DNA of 64,000 bases from Streptomyces guryensis (GTDB taxonomy: Bacteria > Actinomycetota > Actinomycetes > Streptomycetales > Streptomycetaceae). Location: contig NZ_JAJSBI010000003.1 in the NCBI RefSeq assembly GCF_021261325.1, forward strand, positions 1 to 64,000, given 5' to 3'. This document shows positions 25,736 to 33,763 of this stretch, piece by piece (position 1 is the first letter of the stretch; the number at the start of each line of letters is the position of its first letter). The notes below the pieces were generated by a model. It searched no databases, was not told the origin of the DNA, and saw only the letters and a list, made by a program, of their open reading frames with translations. Made by a program: the position numbers and the translations under genes.

Positions 25736-27199
25736 CTACGTAGGGTCCAGCCCATGACTCCGCAGCCACGGAAGCGGGTCGATCGCCGAACCGCCGCCCG
25801 GCCGGACCTCGAAGTGCAGATGCGGGCCGGTCGAGTTGCCCGAGTTCCCGGAGTACGCGATCGGCGTACCGGCCTTCACCGTCGTGCCGGAGGAGACGCG
25901 ATAGCTGGAGAGGTGGCAGTACCACGTCTCCGTGCCGTCCTTCGCGGTCACTATCATCATGTTCCCGTACGCACTGTTCCACTGCGTGCGGACGGTGCCG
26001 TCGGTCGCGGCCATCACCGTCGTTCCGTAGGAGACCGGGAAGTCGATCCCGGTGTGCACGGACATCCAGTTGATGCCGGCCTGGCCGAAGTAGGCACTGA
26101 GGCCCTTCTGGGTGACCGGAAGGACGTACTTCGGGCGCAGCCGCTCCTTGCGGGCCGCCTCCGCCGCCGCCTTCTTCTTCTCGGCCTCCTGCTGGGTCTT
26201 GAGGTCGATGCGCTCCTGGGTGCGGCTGGCCCGGTCGGCGAAGTCGTCGGCGCCGGCGGAGAGGCTCCGCAGCTGGGTGTCCAGTTTGTTGTTGGCGGCG
26301 GATGGTTTCACCGCCTGTGCGTCCGACGCCGTCGTCGAGGTGTCCTTGTCGCCGGTGAAGGTGCCCACGGAGGCGGCGGCGATACCGGCCACGCCCATCA
26401 CACACGCCGAAGGCACGGCGATGGTCAGCAGCGCGGAGCGCTTGGCGGGCGCGCGACGGCGGGAGCGGCCCCCGCTGCGGGAGGCCGCGCGCGACGCCGG
26501 AGCCGACGTGACCTCTTCCTGGTCGTCGAGGAGGGGTGCGACCGAGGGCAGCTCCCCGGTGGCGTTCAACTGGCCGCCGTCCGGGGCGGGTTGGCCGTAC
26601 GAACCCTGATCTGCCTGCTGCTCGTAGTCGTTGGCGGAGGCGGCGGCCGAGGCGGTGTCGCCGGCCTCAGGGCTCTCGGAGTTCCACTGTGTGGCGTCGT
26701 ACGCCCCGGTGTCGAAGGCCTGGGTGCCCCATTCCCACTGCTGGGTCTGGTCGGCGGGAGTGCCCGGACGCTCGGGCTGCAGCCAGGCGTTCGCATCCCA
26801 CTGACCGGAGGCGTCGTGCCCGGTGGCCTGCGGCGGGATGGCGGAGAGCGGCTGGTAGCCGGCGGTCCAGGCGGTCGCGTCGTACACGCCGCTGTCATAG
26901 GCCGCATGGTGCTGGGCCGCGTACGCGTCGTAGTTCAGCGTGTGGTGACCACTCGTGTCCCACTGGCCGGAGTCGTACGAACCGGTGCTCTCGCCCGGGA
27001 GGCTGCCGAAGAGGGGGTCTGCGGCGAAGGTCGCGGTGGCGTGGCCGCCGGTCGCGAAACCGTTGGAGTCGTAGCCGCCGTGCAGGGTGAAGTCGCCGTA
27101 CTGGGCTTCCTGCGTGCCGTACGACGCGTAGTGCGCCGAGGCGGCGTCGGAAGCCGGAGCCGGGGTGGTCATGGTCCCCGACGGGTGACGATCGTTCAC
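25736..27199 (-). CDS. M23 family metallopeptidase (membrane-anchored, LytM-like)
   Basis: About 487 residues. A long N-terminal region is rich in Tyr, Gln, Asp and Ala with short recurring units (SGVYDATAW, TGAYDATQW). An RSRRRAPAKR patch and a TM segment follow (ALLTIAVPSACVMGVAG), then a coiled coil (DRASRTQERIDLKTQQEAEKK) and a C-terminal peptidase_M23 domain. Zinc ligands are His and Asp in HTGIDFPVSYG and the HLHFEV pair. The protein would cleave peptidoglycan cross-bridges or activate amidases outside the membrane. GTG 27199 is preferred for the GAGAAG just upstream; ATG 27172 is an alternative. Confidence 0.85.
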   Translation of the reverse strand: MNDRHPSGTMTTPAPASDAASAHYASYGTQEAQYGDFTLHGGYDSNGFATGGHATATFAADPLFGSLPGESTGSYDSGQWDTSGHHTLNYDAYAAQHHAAYDSGVYDATAWTAGYQPLSAIPPQATGHDASGQWDANAWLQPERPGTPADQTQQWEWGTQAFDTGAYDATQWNSESPEAGDTASAAASANDYEQQADQGSYGQPAPDGGQLNATGELPSVAPLLDDQEEVTSAPASRAASRSGGRSRRRAPAKRSALLTIAVPSACVMGVAGIAAASVGTFTGDKDTSTTASDAQAVKPSAANNKLDTQLRSLSAGADDFADRASRTQERIDLKTQQEAEKKKAAAEAARKERLRPKYVLPVTQKGLSAYFGQAGINWMSVHTGIDFPVSYGTTVMAATDGTVRTQWNSAYGNMMIVTAKDGTETWYCHLSSYRVSSGTTVKAGTPIAYSGNSGNSTGPHLHFEVRPGGGSAIDPLPWLRSHGLDPT

Positions 27200-27357
27200 C
27201 AACTTCTCTTTCGCCTCGACAACAGGGGCTGCCAGAGCAGTGCGGTGACTGTACCCGGCGGTATACGGGCTCGACAATCTTCAACAGGTTTCGTGCGCGC
27301 AGGAAACGGGCAATCGGCCGTGTTTCGGGGGACGACGGGCACGGCTTTGGCCCTGTG

Positions 27358-27374
27358 TTCGAAGAATGTTCGAA
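27358..27374. promoter_or_regulatory. TTCGAA-N5-TTCGAA palindrome
   Basis: Perfect 17-bp inverted repeat in the gap between the lipase stop and the M23 gene, about 160 bp upstream of the M23 start. It resembles a LexA box but the spacing differs by one. Confidence 0.35.
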
Positions 27375-27390
27375 ACCGAATGGCTGTAGG

Positions 27391-28257
27391 TCAGGCCACT
27401 GTCAGCCCGCCGGCGTGGGCGGCGGCCTCGGCTCCTGTTCGTTCGGCGTCGAGAGCCTGGCGTATCCCGGTCGCGACGGCCGGGTGCACGGGCAGGGCGA
27501 GATGTCCGATTCCGCTCACCCGCACGTTCTGCGCCATCAGGTCGGGGTGGTCGATACAGGCGGTCTCCAGCGGGTCCATCAGGTGATCGAGGTCGCTCCA
27601 GAAAGTCACGAAGTGCGTACGGCAGCCCGGCGCGGGCCGGGTCAGTTCATCCAGCAGCTCCGAGCCGGGGCGCATCTGGCGGACGATGGGGTGCGCGTTC
27701 GCCAGCGGCACCACCCGGGTGCCGGAGTGCGGGGTGCCCAGCGTCACCAGCGTACGAACGCGGATGTCACCGCCCAGCCGCTGCACGTAGTACCGCGCTA
27801 TCAGTCCGCCGAGGCTGTGCCCGACGATGTCGACCTGTTTGCTGCCCGTGCGCTCGCAGATTTCCTCTATGTGCCGGCTCAGCAGCTCGGCCGCCGTACG
27901 GATGTCGCAGGTCAGCGGCGAGTAGTTGAGCGACTCGATCTGCTGCCTGCCGTGCTGGGCGAGACTGCGGCGCAGCAGCACGAAGACCGAGCGGTTGTCT
28001 ATGAAGCCGTGCAGGAGGACGACCGGGGGCTTGGTCCCGGTCGGCAGCTGTGCGGCCCCGTCGGGCGGGGGGAGTGCGGCCGATGATCCTCGGCGTTCCG
28101 GGGTGAGGCCGGAGGGATACAGGAGGAGGTGTCCCGCGAGGATCACCAGTTCCAGGGCGGTCGCCTTCAGCAGGGCCAGGGAGAGGCCCGCCAGTCTGCT
28201 CGGAAGCAGCCGCTGGCAGAGCGGAAGAAAGGGCAGTGCTGCCCTCGTGACCTTCAT
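27391..28257 (-). CDS. Alpha/beta-hydrolase, triacylglycerol lipase-like
   Basis: 288 residues. A short basic N-terminus and hydrophobic stretch (LSLALLKATALELVILAGHLLL) may anchor or export it. The hydrolase core has the oxyanion motif VVLLHGFIDNRSVF, nucleophile elbow GHSLGGL with the catalytic Ser, Asp in DHLMDP and His in GIGHLALPVHP. It most resembles bacterial lipases acting on acyl esters; no chaperone gene is nearby. ATG 28257 is strongly supported by AGGAGGT five bases upstream, which rules out the longer frame. Confidence 0.85.
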   Translation of the reverse strand: MKVTRAALPFLPLCQRLLPSRLAGLSLALLKATALELVILAGHLLLYPSGLTPERRGSSAALPPPDGAAQLPTGTKPPVVLLHGFIDNRSVFVLLRRSLAQHGRQQIESLNYSPLTCDIRTAAELLSRHIEEICERTGSKQVDIVGHSLGGLIARYYVQRLGGDIRVRTLVTLGTPHSGTRVVPLANAHPIVRQMRPGSELLDELTRPAPGCRTHFVTFWSDLDHLMDPLETACIDHPDLMAQNVRVSGIGHLALPVHPAVATGIRQALDAERTGAEAAAHAGGLTVA

Positions 28258-28610
28258 GGCCGACCTCCTGTCGGCACGCAGGAGGACGCCTCTGTCCCCC
28301 GTGTGCCCTCGTGGGAGACCGCGAGGAAGGCGGTCGGCGACGCTCCATGGCATCGTCGACGTGCCGCATCGCCACGGCGCGTGGCCTGCGGCGCGGTGGT
28401 GCGGCGACCTCTTTGCGGCTCCTGTTGCGCGTGTTCCCGCCGGAACGGTGCGCGGTGAACGTGTCCCATCGTGTGATTTCCCCCTCGGTCTTCACCGCGA
28501 AACTGCCGGTTGCGGGATGCTGGCGATAACGTTCGTTCACTTCCCCGGCCGGTTCGGGTACTCCAGTACTTGTCGGTAGGGATGGATGCAGTCGCTTCAT
28601 GGAGGCAGTG
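28258..28610. other. Divergent lipase/icmB intergenic region
   Basis: No reading frame looks coding. A 12-bp inverted repeat (GTACT-CC-AGTAC, 28558-28569) lies 41 bp before icmB and could be an operator. Confidence 0.35.
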
Positions 28611-29027
<417 letters not shown>

Positions 29028-29061
29028 GTCGTCGTGCGCTGCGGGTACGTGGGGGCGCTGT

Positions 29062-29130
29062 CCCTGGGGGCTCTGCCCCGGACCTCCTTCGGCCTGAACG
29101 GCCCCGTCCTCAAACGCCGGACGGGCTGAA
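29062..29130 (-). repeat. Dispersed intergenic repeat, copy D (inverted)
   Basis: Reverse complement of copy A, ending CCGGACGGGCTGAA, between convergent icmB and DUF5691 genes. Confidence 0.8.
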
Positions 29131-29176
29131 TTGTGCTGACCGGCGCTGAAGAAGTGCCGTAGGCCGCAGGGCAGCT

Positions 29177-30799
29177 CTAGGCCGCGTCCAGCTCTTTCGC
29201 CATCACCTCCCGCAACCGCAGCGTCGTGACCAGGCGTTGGAAGGCCTCCGCCCAGTAGCCGCCCGCCCCAGGTGACGTGTCCTCCGTCTCGTCGGGTATC
29301 GCCAGCAGGGCGTCCAGACGGCTCCCCTCGGAGGGGTCGAGGCAGCGCTCGGCCAGGCCCATCACTCCGCTGAAGCTCCATGGATAGCTCCCCGCGTCCC
29401 GGGCGATGTTGAGCGCGTCCACGACTGCCTGCCCGAGCGGCGCAGACCACGGCACCGCGCACACTCCGAGCAGCTGGAACGCCTCGGACAGGCCATGCGC
29501 CGCGATGAACCCGGCCACCCATTCGGCCCGTTCGGCAGCGCTCAGCGTGCCGAGCAGTCTGGCGCGTTCGGCCAGGGACACCGCGCCCGGACCGCCGGCC
29601 TCCGGGGCGGACGGGGTTCCGAGGAGCGCCCGGGCCCACTCGGGGTCCCGCTGCCGCACGGCGGCCCGGCACCAGGCCGCGTGCAGTTCGCTCTGCCAGT
29701 CGTCCGTCACCGGCAGCGCCACGATCTGCCCTGGTGTACGCCCGCCAAGCCGCGCAGGCCACGTCCCGAGCGGTGTCGCCTCCACCAACTGGCCGAACCA
29801 CCACGACCGTTCACCCCGTCCCGCCGGAGCCTTGGCCACCACACCGTCGCGCTCCATGCTCGCGTCGCACTCGTGCGGAGCCTCGACGGTGATCATCGGT
29901 GCGTCGCCCGTGTGGTCGACGGCCACGCATGCCGCGGCCCTGACGGCCATCCGCGCGGCGAGTGCCGAACCCGGCAGCGCGGAGAGCAACTCCGCCGCTG
30001 TCGCCCGCACGTTGCGACTGCGGTCGGCCAGCGCCTGTTCCAGGAAGGGCTCGTCCAGGGGGCCGAGTCCCGCGCGCAGCGAGTCGAGGAACATCAGACG
30101 GTCCTCGGCCCGCTCCGTCGGCCAGGTCGTCATGAGTAGTTCGCGGGCGGCGGCGGGCTCGCGGGCGCGGATGGCGGACAGGAGAGCGACCCGCTCGGCG
30201 AACAGGCCTTCCTCCCACAGGCTCCGGGTCTTCTCCGTGTCCTCGGGGGGTGGCAGTGCGGCGCCCCCGCCAGGCGTCGCACGCAGGGCGAACCGCCAGT
30301 CGGGATTCAGCCGGGCGAGCCACACGGCGCGCGGTCCTGCGAAGGCCAGCGCGGCCGGCCGCAGATCCGTACGCCCGCGGGCCGCGTCCAGCAGCGCGGG
30401 CAGCGCTTGAGGTGGTGCCGCGAAACCGCGGGCGTTCGCCGCCGCGAGCCACTGGGGCAGGAGCTCCATGAGGTCCGGCGCCGTGCCCCTGCGGCCGCCG
30501 CCACCCGTGCCCGGGCGGTCGGCCAGCAGCAGCGCGAGCCTGCGGGCCGCCGCGGGGGGCAGCGCGGGACGCGGGTCCTCGGCAGCCGGCTCGGGCCGCC
30601 CGGCCGCCCGCGCCGCCCGCAGACCGGCCCGCCGACGTACCGTCTCCGCCGCCGCCGCGTCCAGCAGCGCCACCGGCGCATCCCGTCCCGGCGCTCCGCC
30701 CGGCGGGATGCGCCGCTCCGTCCCGAGCAACGCCGCCGTGACGAGCTCCTCCCAGGCGCCCGAGGCGGGCGCAACCACCGGCGTGGACGTCCTGTTCAT
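29177..30799 (-). CDS. DUF5691 protein
   Basis: 540 residues of mostly helical, HEAT-repeat-like sequence; ERAEDRLMFLDSL and EPFLEQALADRSRNVRATAAELL look like paired helices. The N-terminal LVTAALLGTERR is the family hallmark. No catalytic motif is visible. Its neighbours are a SWIM-domain protein, a MoxR ATPase, a DUF5682 protein and a vWA protein, so it is likely an accessory subunit of that system. ATG 30799 has AAAGGAA upstream. The gap of 65 nt to the SWIM gene on the same strand suggests co-transcription. Confidence 0.75.
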   Translation of the reverse strand: MNRTSTPVVAPASGAWEELVTAALLGTERRIPPGGAPGRDAPVALLDAAAAETVRRRAGLRAARAAGRPEPAAEDPRPALPPAAARRLALLLADRPGTGGGGRRGTAPDLMELLPQWLAAANARGFAAPPQALPALLDAARGRTDLRPAALAFAGPRAVWLARLNPDWRFALRATPGGGAALPPPEDTEKTRSLWEEGLFAERVALLSAIRAREPAAARELLMTTWPTERAEDRLMFLDSLRAGLGPLDEPFLEQALADRSRNVRATAAELLSALPGSALAARMAVRAAACVAVDHTGDAPMITVEAPHECDASMERDGVVAKAPAGRGERSWWFGQLVEATPLGTWPARLGGRTPGQIVALPVTDDWQSELHAAWCRAAVRQRDPEWARALLGTPSAPEAGGPGAVSLAERARLLGTLSAAERAEWVAGFIAAHGLSEAFQLLGVCAVPWSAPLGQAVVDALNIARDAGSYPWSFSGVMGLAERCLDPSEGSRLDALLAIPDETEDTSPGAGGYWAEAFQRLVTTLRLREVMAKELDAA

Positions 30800-30864
30800 A
30801 CGGTTCCTTTCCGTGAAGCTCCCGTCCCCTGCGGGCGTCGTGCGGTGGTCCCCGGACCGTTGGG

Positions 30865-32220
30865 TCAGCACAGCCGCACCGCCTCTCCCGCCCGCTCCGG
30901 CCACGCCGTCAGCGGGGTGAAGCCCCGATGGCCGCACTCGCCGAAGACCTTGACGGGGGCGCCCCCCGAGAGAGCGACCAGGCGCCAGAGCCCGGGGCGG
31001 GTACGGGCGGCGGAAGTCAGTGGCAGCGCCGCATCCGCGTCGGCGTCCGCCAGCTGCCAGGAGTCGCCGTCCGGGATCGGTATGACCCGGTCCAGCGTGA
31101 CCGGGACGGAGTCCAGCCACGGGTCGTCCCGCAGCGCCTCGCCGTAGTGGGCGGCCGCCCGGGCCGTCGTCACTCCCGGCGGCCGTGTCACCGCCGGGGC
31201 CGGCGGTGCGAACTGCTCGCCCAGGGCCACCCGCAGTTGTCCGGCACCCGGATAGGCGGACACCTCGGCGTCCAAGGTCAGTCCCACCGGGAGCGCCAGC
31301 TCCGGGGCACGGCCCGCGGCTCCGTAGGAGAGGAGCAGTACGGTGCGGTTCGAGTCGGTGCCGTGCAGCCAGACCCTGCGGGTTGTCAGGCGCGCGTCCG
31401 CCGTGTCGTACTGGGCGAGGACCAGCCAGCGGTCACGCAGCGGCGGGCCGTCCGCCGTGCCGGGCAGGCCGATCCGTGACCGGACCGTCGCGGCCAGGCC
31501 GTCCGGCAGCTGCTCGCGGTGCAGCCAGCCCTGGTCGAGTAGATGGAGCAGCGCGCACTCCTCCAGCAGGCGCACGGGCCAGCCCGGCCCGGACGACGGA
31601 ATCGCCCCCAACTCCCGTACCCGCGCGGCCAGTCCAGGCGCCTGGGCGTCGACCATGCGAGCCGCTGTCTCCTCCCACAGCCCGTATCCCGCCTGCTCCG
31701 CGCTCGCCAGGCCGCCGCGCAGCAGATCCGCCAGGCGCTGCTCCAACTCGGTCGCACCCGCGGTGATCCGCTCAGCCCTGCGCTCTGCCCGGCGCCGCGC
31801 GGCCTCCGGATCACCGGACCCGGACGAGGAGTGGGACGCCCCCGCCGTCCGCTTCTGCTCGCCGCGCTGCCTTCTCCCCTCTATCCACTGCTCCGCCCAG
31901 TCCGGTGCCTGCCCCGACGGCAGCACACCGTCCCCGCCCGCCCAGAGCAGCAGCAGGCCGAGCGCGTGCTTGCACGGGAACTTGCGGCTCGGGCAACTGC
32001 ACCTGTACGCGGGGGCCGCCGCATCCGCGATGTCCACGACCGTCCGATACGGCTTGCTGCCGCTGCCCTTGCACAGTCCCCACACCGCCCCCTCGTCGGA
32101 ACTCCCCGCCCCGGACCACGGACCCGCCGCGCCGAGTCTGCTTCCCGCTTTGCGTGACGCGACGTCAGGCGCCAGTGCCAGCACCTGATCCGCGCTCCAG
32201 CGCACCCCCTGCTGAGTCAT
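30865..32220 (-). CDS. SWIM zinc-finger protein
   Basis: 451 residues. The SWIM motif CxCx6CxH is seen as CSCPSRKFPCKHAL (Cys74, Cys76, Cys83, His85); these zinc fingers bind nucleic acid or protein. The rest is mainly alpha-helical with a WRLVALSGG-type C-terminal domain. The start has no Shine-Dalgarno and coincides with the predicted start point of the damage-type promoter at 32228-32250, so it is probably leaderless. It is divergent from the MoxR gene; the pair resembles E. coli YehQ and YehL (recalled). Confidence 0.82.
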   Translation of the reverse strand: MTQQGVRWSADQVLALAPDVASRKAGSRLGAAGPWSGAGSSDEGAVWGLCKGSGSKPYRTVVDIADAAAPAYRCSCPSRKFPCKHALGLLLLWAGGDGVLPSGQAPDWAEQWIEGRRQRGEQKRTAGASHSSSGSGDPEAARRRAERRAERITAGATELEQRLADLLRGGLASAEQAGYGLWEETAARMVDAQAPGLAARVRELGAIPSSGPGWPVRLLEECALLHLLDQGWLHREQLPDGLAATVRSRIGLPGTADGPPLRDRWLVLAQYDTADARLTTRRVWLHGTDSNRTVLLLSYGAAGRAPELALPVGLTLDAEVSAYPGAGQLRVALGEQFAPPAPAVTRPPGVTTARAAAHYGEALRDDPWLDSVPVTLDRVIPIPDGDSWQLADADADAALPLTSAARTRPGLWRLVALSGGAPVKVFGECGHRGFTPLTAWPERAGEAVRLC

Positions 32221-32227
32221 GACATCG

Positions 32228-32250
32228 AAGGTAGATCCCGCCACTGACAA
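32228..32250 (-). promoter_or_regulatory. PafBC-type damage promoter of the SWIM gene
   Basis: Minus strand TTGTCAGTG (32250-32242), 8 nt, TACCTT (32233-32228): a full match to TTGTCRGTG-N8-TANNNT. The start point falls on the start codon at 32220. Confidence 0.7.
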
Positions 32251-32287
32251 TCGGGTCTGCGAGCGCGTTTGTGCAGGTCGGAACGCA

Positions 32288-32310
32288 TTGTCAGTGGCGT
32301 GGTGCACGGT
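32288..32310 (+). promoter_or_regulatory. Opposed damage-type promoter of the MoxR operon
   Basis: TTGTCAGTG (32288-32296), 8 nt, CACGGT (32305-32310), which matches two of three conserved -10 positions. With the minus-strand copy it forms a 13-bp perfect inverted repeat (32239-32251 and 32287-32299). Confidence 0.55.
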
Positions 32311-32353
32311 TGGTACCAGATCCGAACCGGCCGAGCTGGAGGGGGCCTCAGCC

Positions 32354-33553
32354 ATGTCTGTGTCCGTAGAGCCGAAGTCCGTCGAACCGAGTGAGAGCGG
32401 GTCCGCGCCCGTGAATTCGAGTGCCGTCACTCCTGTATCCGCGGGTGCGAGCGCGCAGGCGTCCGCGAACGGGACGGACGAGCTGCGACCGCACGCCGAG
32501 GATGCCTTCGCCGGTGAACTCGCCTCGTTGGCCGCGCAGGACGACCGCCCACGCCCGGCCCGTTGGAAGCTGTCGCCGTGGGCCGTGGCGACGTACCTGC
32601 TCGGCGGCACCCTGCCGGACGGCACGGTGATCACACCGAAGTACGTGGGCCCGCGCCGCATCGTCGAGGTCGCCGTCACCACGCTCGCCACCGACCGCGC
32701 CCTGCTCCTGCTCGGCGTGCCCGGCACCGCCAAGACCTGGGTGTCCGAGCACTTGGCCGCGGCGGTCAGCGGCGACTCGACGCTGCTCGTGCAGGGCACC
32801 GCGGGCACGCCGGAGGAGGCGATCCGGTACGGCTGGAACTACGCGCAGCTGCTGGCGAACGGCCCGAGCCGGGACGCCCTGGTTCCCAGCCCCGTCATGC
32901 GGGCCATGGCGCAGGGGATGACGGCGCGGGTGGAGGAGCTGACCCGTATCCCCGCCGACGTCCAGGACACGCTCATCACGATCCTGTCCGAGAAGACGCT
33001 GCCGATACCGGAGTTGGGGCAGGAGGTGCAGGCGGTCCGGGGCTTCAACCTGATCGCCACGGCCAACGACCGCGACCGCGGGGTCAACGACCTCTCCAGC
33101 GCCCTGCGCCGCCGCTTCAACACGGTGGTTCTGCCGCTGCCGGAGAGCGTCGAGGCCGAGGTCGACATCGTCTCGCGTCGCGTCGACCAGATCGGCCGCT
33201 CGCTCGACCTGCCGGCCGTGCCCGACGGCATCGACGAGATCCGCCGGGTCGTGACCGTCTTCCGCGAGCTGCGCGACGGGGTCACGTCCGACGGCCGTAC
33301 GAAGCTCAAGTCGCCGAGCGGCACGTTGTCGACGGCGGAGGCGATCTCGGTCGTCACCAGCGGACTTGCCCTGGCCTCCCACTTCGGCGACGGAGTGCTG
33401 CGGGCCGGCGACGTCGCCGCGGGCATCCTCGGCGCCGTCGTACGCGACCCGGCGGCCGACCGCGTCATCTGGCAGGAGTACCTGGAGGCGGTCGTCCGCG
33501 AGCGCGACGGCTGGAAGGACTTCTACCGGGCCTGCCGGGAGGTGAGCGCGTGA
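32354..33553 (+). CDS. MoxR-family AAA+ ATPase
   Basis: 399 residues. A Ser/Ala/Pro-rich N-terminal 65 residues precede the AAA+ core: Walker A GVPGTAKT (121-128), a Walker B-like segment (VEELTRIPADVQDTLI, with Glu-Glu where most MoxR proteins have Asp-Glu), sensor 1 (FNLIATANDRDRG) and arginine-finger region LSSALRRRFN. MoxR ATPases act as chaperones with vWA proteins, here encoded three genes downstream. ATG 32354 follows GGAGGGGG. The gene begins an operon whose members overlap by 4 nt. Confidence 0.85.
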   Translation: MSVSVEPKSVEPSESGSAPVNSSAVTPVSAGASAQASANGTDELRPHAEDAFAGELASLAAQDDRPRPARWKLSPWAVATYLLGGTLPDGTVITPKYVGPRRIVEVAVTTLATDRALLLLGVPGTAKTWVSEHLAAAVSGDSTLLVQGTAGTPEEAIRYGWNYAQLLANGPSRDALVPSPVMRAMAQGMTARVEELTRIPADVQDTLITILSEKTLPIPELGQEVQAVRGFNLIATANDRDRGVNDLSSALRRRFNTVVLPLPESVEAEVDIVSRRVDQIGRSLDLPAVPDGIDEIRRVVTVFRELRDGVTSDGRTKLKSPSGTLSTAEAISVVTSGLALASHFGDGVLRAGDVAAGILGAVVRDPAADRVIWQEYLEAVVRERDGWKDFYRACREVSA

Positions 33554-33741
33554 ACGACCTGGGCTGGGGGCGCGCGGGCGGTAACGGTGGGAACAGTGGG
33601 AACCAGGGGTCGGGCAGGGGTCGGCGATCGGGTAGCGGCTCGGTGTGCACGGCCCACGAGGACGGGACGTACGTCGGGGACGGCCGGGGCGTGGCGGGTG
33701 CCCGGAAGGCGTCCGGCGGCTGCAGCCGAGGGGCGCGATGA
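33550..33741 (+). CDS. Small coupled ORF, 63 aa, unknown
   Basis: The GTG start overlaps the MoxR stop (GTGA), and the stop overlaps the ATG of a 9-codon ORF (ATGA, 33738-33741), which in turn reaches the next gene's GTGA at 33764. The peptide is Gly/Arg/Ser/Asn-rich. It may be a translated relay rather than a functional protein. Confidence 0.35.
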   Translation: MNDLGWGRAGGNGGNSGNQGSGRGRRSGSGSVCTAHEDGTYVGDGRGVAGARKASGGCSRGAR

Positions 33742-33763
33742 CGCGGGAAACGAGGGGGACGGC

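Noticed and set aside
27358..27374. LexA SOS box
   Set aside because: The spacing between TCGAAC and GTTCGA-type halves is off by one from the actinobacterial consensus. Treated as a palindrome of unknown regulator.
29062..29130. Insertion-sequence end
   Set aside because: The dispersed repeat has no transposase frame nearby and no target-site duplication that I can see. Listed as an intergenic repeat instead.
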